Source of the DNA: Pyrinomonadaceae bacterium | GTDB taxonomy: Bacteria > Acidobacteriota > Blastocatellia > Pyrinomonadales > Pyrinomonadaceae | Direction: 5' to 3' | Assembly (NCBI GenBank): GCA_013003215.1 | Contig: JABDKD010000086.1 | Coordinates: 1 to 35,351, forward strand | DNA: 35,351 nucleotides | Shown: positions 1 to 7,680 of the stretch, piece after piece | How the letters are laid out: every line of letters starts with the position of its first letter | Position numbering within the stretch: the first letter of the stretch is position 1 | Made by a program: the position numbers and the translations under genes | Notes under the pieces: generated by a model | The model's database searches: none | What the model saw: only the letters and a program-made list of their open reading frames with translations | Told to the model about the DNA's origin: nothing

Positions 1-287
1 ACTATACACAATGCGATTCGATGCTTATAGGGGACAGATGCGAGGCAAACACATTTCCTTATATAGAGGTGAACAACAACACCGCACGTGTAGAACACGA
101 GGCGACTACTTCGAAGATCAGCGAGGACCAGCTTTTCTATTTAAGGCAGCGCGGTCTTTCCGAAGAAGACGCCATCTCTTTAATCATCAACGGTTTCTGT
201 AAAGAAGTATTCAGGGAGCTGCCTATGGAATATGCCGTGGAGGCTCAGAAACTCCTGGGTCTCAAACTCGAAGGAAGTGTTGGTTAA
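1..287 (+). CDS. sufB: Fe-S cluster assembly scaffold SufB (3' end only)
   Basis: Partial gene: the reading frame is open to the left edge, so only about the last 95 residues are present. SufB is the main scaffold of the cytosolic SUF (SufBC2D) complex, on which Fe-S clusters are built from SufS-derived sulfur. The fragment reads [13 protein letters not shown], then [22 protein letters not shown] and a C-terminal helical stretch, a close match to the SufB C-terminus. The Cys of QCDS and the second Glu of EHEAT are 29 residues apart, the same spacing as Cys405 and Glu434 of E. coli SufB, which are linked to sulfur acceptance and cluster formation. It heads the suf cluster seen downstream. An internal ATG at position 21 is not the real start. 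Confidence 0.95.
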   Translation, partial: YTQCDSMLIGDRCEANTFPYIEVNNNTARVEHEATTSKISEDQLFYLRQRGLSEEDAISLIINGFCKEVFRELPMEYAVEAQKLLGLKLEGSVG

Positions 288-299
288 CGGGAGACTGAG

Positions 300-956
300 A
301 TGACGGGTTCACAGAGAGCCGGATCTGTTCAGACAAAGAAAAGCCGCGATGCTTTGAGCACCGGAGAGGCATTGCAGAAGCTTCTGGAAGGGAACAAGCG
401 GTTTCTGGAGAAATCGCAAACGTCGGTAGCGGCTTATAGGAATCAAATATCGGAAACCGTCGAAGGTCAGTTTCCGTTTGCGGCGATTTTAAGTTGCGTA
501 GATTCAAGGGTTTCGGTTGAGCATATATTTGACTTGAACAATGGTGATGCGTTTAACGCACGAGTCGCAGGAAATATTGCAAATCCGGATATCCTGGGAA
601 GCTTTGAGTTTGCGACGAAACTGGCAGGTTCAAAGGTGATCATGGTCATGGGCCATACGGGTTGCGGGGCCGTGGAAGGTGCTTGTGACAACGTAACAAT
701 CGGAAATCTTACGGTGTTGCTTTCAAAGATCAAACCGGCCGTTGCGGCGATTGGCGAAGGTTGGACCGAAGGCGAAAAGAGTTCGGAGAACGACAAGTTT
801 GTAAATGCAGTCGCCATCGAGAACGTAAAGCGCGTGAAGGCGGACATACTTGAAAGGAGCGAAGTGATCAGGAATCTTGTCGATGAAAACGAGGTCAAAC
901 TTGTCGGCGCGATGTATGACATCTCGACCGGGAAGGTGTCCCTGATTGAGAGCTAG
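300..956 (+). CDS. Beta-class carbonic anhydrase
   Basis: Cytoplasmic zinc enzyme interconverting CO2 and bicarbonate. The 218-residue product has both family signatures: SCVDSR (zinc ligand Cys66 with the Asp68-Arg70 dyad) and GHTGCGA (zinc ligands His119 and Cys122). Length and the long N-terminal helical region fit bacterial beta-CAs. It starts 12 nt after the sufB stop, with GGGAG about 5 nt before the ATG, so it is probably cotranscribed with sufB. A carbonic anhydrase between sufB and sufC is unusual; it may simply be a passenger in the operon. Family assignment is firm; a role in Fe-S assembly is not implied by the sequence. Confidence 0.93.
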   Translation: MTGSQRAGSVQTKKSRDALSTGEALQKLLEGNKRFLEKSQTSVAAYRNQISETVEGQFPFAAILSCVDSRVSVEHIFDLNNGDAFNARVAGNIANPDILGSFEFATKLAGSKVIMVMGHTGCGAVEGACDNVTIGNLTVLLSKIKPAVAAIGEGWTEGEKSSENDKFVNAVAIENVKRVKADILERSEVIRNLVDENEVKLVGAMYDISTGKVSLIES

Positions 957-1009
957 GTTGACCTGCCCACCTTTCGTGAATGGTTTGGCCTGGTCTCCGG
1001 AGATAAACG

Positions 1010-1252
1010 ATGAATCCACTAGAGTTTTACGGAATTGACTGGTTAGCAACTTCTTGTGGTTTGCTGGGGGTCTATTTGCTCGGTAATCAAAACAAATATG
1101 GATTTGTTGTGTTTATGGTTGCGAGCGCCAGCTGGATCGTCTTCGGTTCGATCACCGGCAGCTATGCGGTGATTATCGGGAGCATGATCTTTTTAATCCT
1201 CCATGCGCGCGGGCTCTACAAGTGGGTCAATAAGGATATTCAGAATGCGTAG
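1010..1252 (+). CDS. Small PnuC-like membrane protein
   Basis: An 80-residue hydrophobic protein with about three membrane segments (roughly residues 10-25, 30-50 and 52-70) and a short charged tail. The pattern of a Trp-containing first segment, a Leu-Gly-Asn loop and a second Trp-rich segment recalls short proteins annotated as PnuC or nicotinamide mononucleotide transporter-like, but it is far shorter than a true PnuC of about 200 residues. A GGAG lies about 7 nt before the ATG. It follows the carbonic anhydrase by 53 nt and is probably in the same transcript. The function is unknown; the PnuC link comes from memory of the family pattern only. Confidence 0.7.
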   Translation: MNPLEFYGIDWLATSCGLLGVYLLGNQNKYGFVVFMVASASWIVFGSITGSYAVIIGSMIFLILHARGLYKWVNKDIQNA

Positions 1253-1319
1253 GCTTAAGGTGGGGCTGCAAAAGCTAATCATGCGTTGAACAGTGTATTA
1301 CGGAAATCCATGGTTTTAG

Positions 1320-1431
1320 ATTGCCACTAGCTTCAGCTAGTCGTACCAGGCAAGTCGCACGATTGAGGGGGCTTAAGCCCCTAAAGATGAACCATCTTCG
1401 ATCTATTCCACTAGCTGAAGCTAGTGGCAAT
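1320..1431. repeat. 112-nt element with perfect 22-nt terminal inverted repeats
   Basis: Bases 1320-1341 and 1410-1431 are perfect reverse complements. Each arm is itself nearly palindromic (ACTAGCT, two bases, AGCTAGT). A third perfect palindrome, GGGGCTTAAGCCCC, sits between them at 1368-1381. The arrangement resembles a REP/BIME-type element and would fold into a strong cruciform or RNA hairpin. It occupies most of the 282-nt gap between the small membrane protein gene and sufC, where no gene was seen. It could weaken or process the suf transcript; that is inference. Confidence 0.85.
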
Positions 1432-1534
1432 TTAATGAAGAGCTGTTGAGGTTTTCAAAATACTGACGAACTCATTGTTTGGACCACGACCTTTGGCTGA
1501 TGGAAGGAAGAATTGAACTAGAGACAAAAAACAA

Positions 1535-2287
1535 ATGTTATTAGAAGTTAAAGATCTATACGTCGCGATCGACGGAAAGACAATTTTGAAAGGACTCAAC
1601 CTTCAGATCAAGAAGGGCGAGGTTCACGCGATCATGGGGCCGAACGGTTCCGGTAAGTCTACTCTTGCTAAGGTTTTAGCGGGTCACCCGTCCTATGAGG
1701 TCAAGAAAGGTGAGATCCTTTTTGAAGGGAATGACCTGCTCGAACTCGAACCTGATGAACGAGCGAGGGAAGGAGTGTTTATGGCATTCCAGTACCCGGT
1801 TGAGGTACCCGGTGTTTCAAATGCACAGTTCCTTCGTCTCGCCTACAACGAGAAGATGAAGCACTCAGGCGGTGAGGAACTCGATCCGCTCGAATTTGAC
1901 GATCTGCTTCGCGAAAAAGCGAAAATAGTTGAAATGGACCCTCAGTTTTTTAAGCGCTCCGTAAACGAAGGCTTCTCGGGCGGTGAGAAAAAGAGAAATG
2001 AGATCCTCCAAATGGCGGTACTCGATCCGAAACTGGCGGTACTCGATGAGACGGATTCGGGACTGGATATCGATGCGCTTCGGATCGTTTCAGAGGGTGT
2101 GAACAAGCTGAAGTCAGAAGAGAATGGCGTCGTTCTCGTAACGCACTATCAGCGTCTCCTGAACTACATCGTACCGGACTTTGTACACGTTTTGGCGGAC
2201 GGCAAAATCGTGAAAGAAGGCGGGAAGGAGCTGGCACTCGAGTTGGAGGAAAAAGGCTACGACTGGGTCAAAGCTGCCGGTAACTAA
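1535..2287 (+). CDS. sufC: Fe-S cluster assembly ATPase SufC
   Basis: ABC-type ATPase that powers the SufBCD scaffold; it has no membrane domain and acts in the cytosol with SufB and SufD. The 250 residues include Walker [10 protein letters not shown] (35-43), a Q-loop near MAFQYP, the SufC-type signature [13 protein letters not shown], Walker [14 protein letters not shown] and the switch His in VLVTHYQR. Length matches the family. The upstream gap carries the 112-nt inverted-repeat element. The stop overlaps the next gene's start by one base (TAATG), which points to translational coupling. Confidence 0.98.
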   Translation: MLLEVKDLYVAIDGKTILKGLNLQIKKGEVHAIMGPNGSGKSTLAKVLAGHPSYEVKKGEILFEGNDLLELEPDERAREGVFMAFQYPVEVPGVSNAQFLRLAYNEKMKHSGGEELDPLEFDDLLREKAKIVEMDPQFFKRSVNEGFSGGEKKRNEILQMAVLDPKLAVLDETDSGLDIDALRIVSEGVNKLKSEENGVVLVTHYQRLLNYIVPDFVHVLADGKIVKEGGKELALELEEKGYDWVKAAGN

Positions 2288-2889
2288 TGGACCAAGTACT
2301 GCGCATCGGGTTACCCGTCTATTTTGTAGCGTTTTTCGTGATCGCGTTTTTCTGGCGTTCGTACCAGGTCTACAAACAAACTGGAATCAATCCATACGTT
2401 TTTGGCAAGACTGATTCAGCCTATGATTTTATAGGCGTCGGATTCAGACTAAGTCTGTTGTTAAACGTGGCTGTGGTATCGATCTTTTCCTTCTTTCCGC
2501 GGTTGTACGAGTACGCTGCGCCGATCATTTGGCTCGAACACGAGTGGCTCAAAGCTGTCGGATTTGGACTGATGTGTGTTTCATTGATATGGATCGCGGT
2601 CGCTCAAGGGCAGATGGGGAGATCCTGGCGGGTAGGCATTGATAAGGAGAACAAGACGGACCTGGTCGAAGAAGGCCTGTTCAAGTATTCGAGAAACCCA
2701 ATCTTCCTGGGTATGCGGTTTACGGGTCTTGGTTTCTTCCTGGCGATACCAAACGCCATCACATTTGGAACCTTTTTGATGGGCGATATCTTGATGAACG
2801 TCCAGGTAAGGCTTGAAGAGGATTTTTTAAACGGGATTCACGGTGAGAAGTACGAGGAGTTTAAGTCTCGTGTAAAGCGTTGGATCTAA
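2287..2889 (+). CDS. Isoprenylcysteine carboxyl methyltransferase-like (ICMT/PEMT) membrane protein
   Basis: A 200-residue integral membrane protein. About four hydrophobic segments are followed by a C-terminal block with EEGLFKYSRNPIFLGM and, near the end, RLEEDFLNGIHGEKYEEFKSRV. That Arg-Asn-Pro-x-(Tyr/Phe) motif and the Glu-Glu-x-(Phe/Leu) plus Tyr-x-x-(Tyr/Phe) tail are the SAM-binding signature of the ICMT/phospholipid methyltransferase superfamily. The substrate cannot be told from sequence. It overlaps the sufC stop by one base and lies 10 nt before sufD, so it is inside the suf operon, an unusual place for a membrane methyltransferase. Confidence 0.85.
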   Translation: MDQVLRIGLPVYFVAFFVIAFFWRSYQVYKQTGINPYVFGKTDSAYDFIGVGFRLSLLLNVAVVSIFSFFPRLYEYAAPIIWLEHEWLKAVGFGLMCVSLIWIAVAQGQMGRSWRVGIDKENKTDLVEEGLFKYSRNPIFLGMRFTGLGFFLAIPNAITFGTFLMGDILMNVQVRLEEDFLNGIHGEKYEEFKSRVKRWI

Positions 2890-2899
2890 AAAGTTTGTA

Positions 2900-4180
2900 A
2901 TGACGGTAAAAGCAAAATTGGCAACTGGATATATCAAAGAATTCGCGCGGAGCATCGAAGCTTCCGCGCAGCAGGACTGGCTCAAGGATTTGAGGCGGAA
3001 GGCTTTTGAATACTTTACGGAAACAGGGTTTCCGACATCACGGGACGAAGACTGGAAGTACACTGACGTGAAGGAAGTGGCCGGCGGACAGTGGTCCGTG
3101 GCCAATCATGCAAATGCGATATCGGAATCTGCGGGAAACGCCGTGAACAAGATAGTTTTTGTGGACGGTATCTACAGTGAGGACGCGTCGTCCTTAGGCG
3201 AATTACCCGAAGGGGTTGTGGTCTCGAAGTTCGCTGAGTCCGGTGACAACGAAGTATTCCAAGAAAACCTCTCGAAAATCGTCGAGCCGGAATTTAGCGG
3301 GTTTTCAGCCTTGAATACCGCGTTCATCGATCAGGGCTTATTCATTCACGTTCCGAAGAATACAAAGATCGACGAACCGATCCACGTGGTGATGGTTTCG
3401 ACCGGGGAATTCACGGCATTCCCCAGGCTGCTGTATGTAGGCGAAGAGGGCAGCGAAGCTGAGGTTCTTGAAGTGTTCACACGGGAATTCGAGGGCCCCT
3501 ACCTGACAAATGCGGTTTCCGAAGTGAAGCTTGAAAAGAACGCGAAGCTGATTCACACGAGGGTTCAGCGCGAAAGTCACGCCGCATTTCATATTGGTGT
3601 TACTAAGGCGGTACTTTCGAGGGATTCGGTCTATGACGGGACAAATCTGAACCTGGGCGGAAAGCTTGCCCGGCATGACGCAAATCTCGAATTTACGGAA
3701 GAGAATGGCGAAGCGTGGGTCGATGGTCTTTATTTGATCGAAGACGGCCAGCACACGGATACCCATTCAAGGATCGATCACAAGGTTAAGAACTGCCTGT
3801 CCCATCAGAACTACAAGGGAATTCTCGACGGAAAGTCCCGCGCGGTGTTTAACGGGAAGGTATATGTTCACGAAAACGCGAGCGGAACAGACGCCGAGCA
3901 GTCCAACAAAAACCTTCTGCTCTCCAACGATGCGCGGGTTGATACAAAACCACAGTTGGAGATATTTAATGACGATGTGAAGTGTGCGCACGGTGCGACG
4001 GTCGGGCAGTTGGAGGGAGAAGAGCTTTTCTATCTCTTGACCCGCGGGCTGAATCAGGATCTTGCACGAAACTTGCTGACGTATGGATTTGCAGAAGAGA
4101 TCATCAACAAGATCACGGTGCCGTCGATCAAGAAGGATCTGGACGAGGCTGTGCTAAACAGGCTTCATGCCAAGTTGTAA
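2900..4180 (+). CDS. sufD: Fe-S cluster assembly protein SufD
   Basis: Paralogue of SufB and third member of the SufBC2D scaffold, involved in iron entry and cluster assembly. The 426 residues show the N-terminal motif PTSRDEDWKYTDV, a central beta-helix region with LNLGGKLARHDAN and DHKVKNCLSHQNYKG, and the C-terminal SufBD signature DDVKCAHGATVGQLEGEELFYLLTRGL, shown here in part only. The CAHGATVG segment holds the conserved His that matches E. coli SufD His360 by context. Length is normal. It starts 10 nt after the methyltransferase gene and is followed by an inverted-repeat gap before sufS. Confidence 0.96.
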   Translation: MTVKAKLATGYIKEFARSIEASAQQDWLKDLRRKAFEYFTETGFPTSRDEDWKYTDVKEVAGGQWSVANHANAISESAGNAVNKIVFVDGIYSEDASSLGELPEGVVVSKFAESGDNEVFQENLSKIVEPEFSGFSALNTAFIDQGLFIHVPKNTKIDEPIHVVMVSTGEFTAFPRLLYVGEEGSEAEVLEVFTREFEGPYLTNAVSEVKLEKNAKLIHTRVQRESHAAFHIGVTKAVLSRDSVYDGTNLNLGGKLARHDANLEFTEENGEAWVDGLYLIEDGQHTDTHSRIDHKVKNCLSHQNYKGILDGKSRAVFNGKVYVHENASGTDAEQSNKNLLLSNDARVDTKPQLEIFNDDVKCAHGATVGQLEGEELFYLLTRGLNQDLARNLLTYGFAEEIINKITVPSIKKDLDEAVLNRLHAKL

Positions 4181-4190
4181 GAATGTTTTT

Positions 4191-4318
4191 ACCGCGGAGA
4201 ACGCAGAGCGCGCGGAGTTAAATGAAGAATTGTTTGCCGGATATGAGTTGGCCGATTTAAGTGCGATGCTAAAGGAAACGGGAATAGAATCCTCGGCGAT
4301 CTCGGCGTACTCCGCGGT
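4191..4318. repeat. Inverted-repeat element of ACCGCGGAG type between sufD and sufS
   Basis: ACCGCGGAG at 4191-4199 is matched by its reverse complement CTCCGCGGT at 4310-4318. Both ends carry related decaying units: left GAACGCAGAGCGCGCGGAG, right CTCGGCGATCTCGGCGTAC. The element fills the 150-nt gap between sufD and sufS, and no gene was seen in it. It resembles the element at 6062-6175 in size and end sequence. Confidence 0.65.
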
Positions 4319-4330
4319 GAAATATCGAAC

Positions 4331-5569
4331 ATGAAAGCAGTAAAAGAAATGAGTTTTGACGTCGAAAAAGTAAGGCAGGATTTTCCGGTTCTTTCCCAGG
4401 AAGTAAACGGGAAACCGTTGGTGTATCTGGACAACACGGCGTCGGCGCAGGTGCCGAACCTCGTGATCGAACGCGGTGCTGAGTATCTCAAAAAGGAACA
4501 CTCAAACGTACATCGTGGTGTTCACTATCTTTCCCAGAAAGCGACCTCAGCCTACGAGGCTGCGCGCGAAAAGGTGCGACGGTTTATTAACGCGGAAGAG
4601 GCAAAGGAATGCATCTTTGTCCGCGGGACAACGGAAGGAGTCAATCTTGTTGCCTTCGCATACGGACGGAAGTTCATAAACGAGGGTGATGAGATCGTCA
4701 TCTCGCAGATGGAACATCACTCGAACATCGTTCCGTGGCAGATGATCGCCGAGGAGCGCGGCGCGAAGATCCGAGTGATCCCGATGAATAAAGCGGGAGA
4801 GCTGATCCTTGAAGAATACGACGGGCTTCTGAACGAGCGCACGAAAATGGTTGCGATCGGACATGTTTCAAACGCTATCGGTACGATCAATCCTGTTAAG
4901 GAAATGATCGAGACGGCTCATAAATACGGTGTTCCTGTGCTGATCGATGGTGCCCAGGCGGCGCCGCATTTGCGGATCGATGTCCGTGACCTCGACGCGG
5001 ATTTTTACACATTCTCGGGTCATAAGATGTTCGCACCGACAGGAAGCGGAGTCGTTTACGGAAAGAAGAAATGGCTGGAACAAATGGGGCCGTATCAGGG
5101 CGGCGGTTCGATGATCCGGAATGTCACTTTTGAAAAGACGACCTACGCCGGCATTCCCGAAAAATATGAGGCCGGCACGCCCGCAATTGCTCCAAGCATT
5201 GGACTTGGAGCGGCAATCGATTATCTCAATTCGATCGATCTGGATGCGGCGTTTGCTTACGAACACGAACTACTCGAATACGCTACGGAGAAACTTTCAG
5301 CGATAGAAGGCGTAACGATTGTCGGTACGGCGAAACAAAAGGCATCGGTTCTCTCGTTTACGATCGAGAACGTACACCCGCACGACATCGGCACGATCCT
5401 TGATCAGCAGGGAGTTGCTGTAAGAGCGGGTCATCACTGCGCGCAGCCGGTAATGGAGTTTTACGAGGTGCCTGCAACCGCCCGGGCGTCATTCGCTTTT
5501 TACAATACGAAGGAAGAGATCGATAAGCTCGCCGAAGCCGTACAAAAGGTAATTGATGTATTTGGTTAG
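4331..5569 (+). CDS. sufS: Cysteine desulfurase SufS
   Basis: PLP-dependent group II cysteine desulfurase that takes sulfur from L-cysteine for Fe-S assembly. The 412 residues include YLDNTASAQVP near the N-terminus, the PLP region with MEHHSNIVPW, the PLP-binding Lys232 in FSGHKMFAPTG, and the catalytic Cys370 in RAGHHCAQP. The GHHC context and short loop are typical of SufS, not IscS. The start is uncertain between 4331 and the in-frame ATG at 4349; neither has a strong Shine-Dalgarno, and family alignment slightly favours 4349. SufU, encoded at 6620, is the expected sulfur-accepting partner. Confidence 0.97.
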   Translation: MKAVKEMSFDVEKVRQDFPVLSQEVNGKPLVYLDNTASAQVPNLVIERGAEYLKKEHSNVHRGVHYLSQKATSAYEAAREKVRRFINAEEAKECIFVRGTTEGVNLVAFAYGRKFINEGDEIVISQMEHHSNIVPWQMIAEERGAKIRVIPMNKAGELILEEYDGLLNERTKMVAIGHVSNAIGTINPVKEMIETAHKYGVPVLIDGAQAAPHLRIDVRDLDADFYTFSGHKMFAPTGSGVVYGKKKWLEQMGPYQGGGSMIRNVTFEKTTYAGIPEKYEAGTPAIAPSIGLGAAIDYLNSIDLDAAFAYEHELLEYATEKLSAIEGVTIVGTAKQKASVLSFTIENVHPHDIGTILDQQGVAVRAGHHCAQPVMEFYEVPATARASFAFYNTKEEIDKLAEAVQKVIDVFG

Positions 5570-5577
5570 GAGGATCT

Positions 5578-6057
5578 ATGGCAACACCGGAAACTAAGAC
5601 AAATGACGTGATGAAGAGTACGCTAAGCAATGCGTATTCGATGAAGCTTGGTGATCTTCGAAGGGAGATCGAGGCGTATGAGAATGACGAAAACATTTGG
5701 AAAGTAGCCGATGGGATCATCAACTCGGGCGGCAACCTCTGTCTTCACTTGATCGGAAATCTAAACCATTTTGTCGGCGCTATGCTTGGCAAAACAGGCT
5801 ATGTTCGTGACAGGGATCTGGAGTTTTCAGACAAGGGCGTCAGCAGGAAAGAGTTGTTGAGAAGGATTGACGAAGTGACCGGCATTGTTCAATCCACGAT
5901 CGCCGGGATGAGTACCGAAGAGTTCACAAAGGATTACCCGGAAGTGCTTTTCGAGAAACAGATGGATAAAGCGACAGTGCTGGCATATATGTCCGGGCAT
6001 CTTTCATATCACCTCGGGCAGCTGAACTATCACCGCCGGCTTCTTGATCGGAAGTGA
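5578..6057 (+). CDS. DinB-like DUF1572 family protein
   Basis: A 159-residue all-helical protein of the DinB/YfiT four-helix bundle superfamily, closest by pattern to DUF1572. Visible features are the helix LCLHLIGNLNHFVGAMLG and the C-terminal SGHLSYHLGQLNYHRRLL, which supply several His residues in positions typical of the metal site. Members are often thiol-dependent transferases or uncharacterised. It begins 8 nt after the sufS stop behind a good ribosome binding site (TAGGAGGATCT then ATG), so it is cotranscribed with sufS. The actual substrate is unknown. Confidence 0.82.
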   Translation: MATPETKTNDVMKSTLSNAYSMKLGDLRREIEAYENDENIWKVADGIINSGGNLCLHLIGNLNHFVGAMLGKTGYVRDRDLEFSDKGVSRKELLRRIDEVTGIVQSTIAGMSTEEFTKDYPEVLFEKQMDKATVLAYMSGHLSYHLGQLNYHRRLLDRK

Positions 6058-6061
6058 TCTC

Positions 6062-6175
6062 ACCGCAGAGTCCGCTGTGGACGCAGAGGATTGAATTCAC
6101 TGTTTTTAGGGTAACCATCCATTCCGATTATCTGGCGAATCTTTATATCTCTGCGTTCTTTGGGACCTCTGCGGT
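6062..6175. repeat. Inverted-repeat element of ACCGCAGAG type between the DinB-like and cupin genes
   Basis: The left end (6062-6089) starts ACCGCAGAG and ends GGACGCAGAGG. The right end (6148-6175) is an imperfect reverse complement ending CCTCTGCGGT. The whole 130-nt gap is this element; no gene was seen. Terminal sequence and length are close to the 4191-4318 element, suggesting a family. Confidence 0.65.
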
Positions 6176-6187
6176 AAACTATCTGCG

Positions 6188-6550
6188 ATGAACAAAATTG
6201 ACTTAAAAAGCGAACTCTCGCAAATTAACGAGCACTGGAGTCCCAAAGTTGTGGGTGAATTGAACGGCCAGGAAGTAAAGGTTGTGAAATTTAAAGGCGA
6301 GTTTCCTTGGCATCATCATGAAAACGGCGATGAGATGTTCATGGGTTTGAAGGGGAGTTTCAAGCTCGAGTTTCGCGAACGTACGGTCGAAATAGGGGAG
6401 GGTGAGTTCATCATCGTACCGATGGGTGTTGAGCACCGGCCCGTAGCAGAAGAAGAGGTCGAGGTAATGCTCTTTGAGCCTGCGGGAACAAAGAATACAG
6501 GAAACATTGAGGATCCGGGATTTACCGCTCCATTTGACCAGATCACCTAG
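6188..6550 (+). CDS. Cupin domain protein
   Basis: A 120-residue single-domain cupin (small beta-barrel). Motif 1 is seen as PWHHHENGDEMFMGLKG, with His ligands and a Glu, and motif 2 as VPMGVEHRPVAEEE, with the last His ligand. Together they make a normal metal site. Such proteins are isomerases, dioxygenases or sensors; the substrate cannot be inferred. It lies between the DinB-like gene and sufU on the same strand. Confidence 0.88.
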   Translation: MNKIDLKSELSQINEHWSPKVVGELNGQEVKVVKFKGEFPWHHHENGDEMFMGLKGSFKLEFRERTVEIGEGEFIIVPMGVEHRPVAEEEVEVMLFEPAGTKNTGNIEDPGFTAPFDQIT

Positions 6551-6619
6551 AAGTTTTTAAAAATCATGGCTTTCCGAAGAAGATCATTTCTAGACGGCCA
6601 TCATCAATTTGTAACAGAA

Positions 6620-7069
6620 ATGTCAGAACTGAACGAGCTTTATCAGGAAGTGATCCTCGATCACAACAAGAATCCCAGGAACTTCCGCGAAATAGAAAAC
6701 GCGGACAAACACGCGGACGGGAACAATCCGCTGTGCGGCGACAAAATCAAGGTCTACGCCATGGTGGACGGTGACGTTGTTACGGATGTCGCATTTACGG
6801 GCTCCGGGTGCGCAATCTCAAAGGCTTCCGCTTCGATAATGACCCAGACGTTAAAGGGAAAGACGGTTGAAGAGGCCGAAAGTATTTTTAACGAGTTTCA
6901 CAAGATGGTTACGGGGGAGCTCGATGTAGAAACAGATGACCACAACCTCGGCAAATTGCGCATCTTCGCCGGTGTCCTTGAGTTTCCTGCGCGTGTGAAA
7001 TGCGCTTCGCTAAGCTGGCACACGATTAACGCAGCGCTTCACGGCGAGGAAGAGATCTCAACCGAATAA
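6620..7069 (+). CDS. sufU: SufU, zinc-dependent sulfur acceptor
   Basis: Partner of SufS that accepts persulfide sulfur by zinc-ligand exchange. From the ATG at 6620 the protein is 149 residues, starting MSELNELYQEVILDHNKNPR as in other SufU proteins. Zinc ligands are Cys39, Asp41, Cys64 and Cys128, matching B. subtilis Cys41, Asp43, Cys66 and Cys128. The SufU-type insertion after the second Cys separates it from IscU. The reading frame is open to an earlier ATG at 6566, but those 18 residues do not fit the family. It completes the suf set and ends one base before the hemoglobin gene. Confidence 0.95.
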   Translation: MSELNELYQEVILDHNKNPRNFREIENADKHADGNNPLCGDKIKVYAMVDGDVVTDVAFTGSGCAISKASASIMTQTLKGKTVEEAESIFNEFHKMVTGELDVETDDHNLGKLRIFAGVLEFPARVKCASLSWHTINAALHGEEEISTE

Positions 7070-7070
7070 A

Positions 7071-7457
7071 ATGCCGGATATCGAAACCCGCAAGGACATT
7101 GAGAAACTGCTCCAGGATTTTTATACTACGGCGATGAAAGACGAACTAATCGGGCATCATTTCGTCGATCTTGATCTCAAATCTCATCTCCCCGTTATTA
7201 CAGATTTCTGGGTCAAAGTGCTTTTCCGGGAGCCTGTCTATTTTGGCAACCCAATGCTCACGCACAAGATCCTTCACGACAAATCAAAACTCGAGTCTGC
7301 ACACTTTTCACGTTGGGTTGAGATATTTGCACAAAAAGTCGACTCGATGTTCACAGGTGAGTTTGCGGAAATGGCAAAAGAGCGGGCGCAGGTTGTTGCC
7401 CGAAGCCTGAACGCGCGGCTCAATGAAGACGAAGCTGTTTATACGAAGATTGTGTAG
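7071..7457 (+). CDS. Group III truncated hemoglobin
   Basis: A 128-residue 2-on-2 globin that binds heme and reacts with O2 or NO in the cytosol. The pattern LPVITDFW, YFGNPMLTHKILH and SAHFSRWVEIF is typical of group III (TrHbP); His78 in SAHFSRW is the expected proximal heme ligand. The ATG lies one base after the sufU stop with no independent ribosome binding site, so translation is probably coupled to sufU. A globin next to Fe-S assembly could shield clusters from O2 or NO; that is inference from position. Confidence 0.9.
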   Translation: MPDIETRKDIEKLLQDFYTTAMKDELIGHHFVDLDLKSHLPVITDFWVKVLFREPVYFGNPMLTHKILHDKSKLESAHFSRWVEIFAQKVDSMFTGEFAEMAKERAQVVARSLNARLNEDEAVYTKIV

Positions 7458-7465
7458 CCCAGTGA

Positions 7466-7513
7466 GTTCCAAGTTTCAAGTTCCAAGTTTCAAGTTCAAG
7501 GTTCAAGGTTCAT
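7466..7513. repeat. 7-nt tandem repeat array (TTCCAAG / TTCAAGT type)
   Basis: About seven consecutive 7-nt units alternate between TTCCAAG, TTTCAAG and TTCAAGG. It lies just after the hemoglobin stop. Related heptad arrays occur at 24939, 25131, 28235, 29327, 31836 and 33221. Confidence 0.85.
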
Positions 7514-7539
7514 AGATCGGCGAAAGAAAGTCTCTCGAG

Positions 7540-7610
7540 CAACTCAGCCAACTCAGCCAACTCAGTCAACTCAGTCAACTCAGTCAACTCAGTCAACTCA
7601 TCCAACTCAC
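7540..7610. repeat. 9-nt tandem repeat, CAACTCAGT-like, eight units
   Basis: Eight consecutive 9-nt units: CAACTCAGC twice, a third identical but ending in T, then CAACTCAGT repeats, then CAACTCATC and CAACTCAC. It is near-perfect and therefore probably recent. It lies 26 nt after the heptad array in the 223-nt gap before the next gene. Confidence 0.9.
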
Positions 7611-7680
7611 ATCACTCGTTGAACTAACAGTAGTTTGTTATTCTCTTTCAACCCCGATAATCTGAATATCTAGCTTATAG

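Noticed and set aside
6566-6619. Earlier SufU start
   Set aside because: The 18 extra residues are absent from the family pattern; MSELNELYQ at 6620 is the usual beginning.
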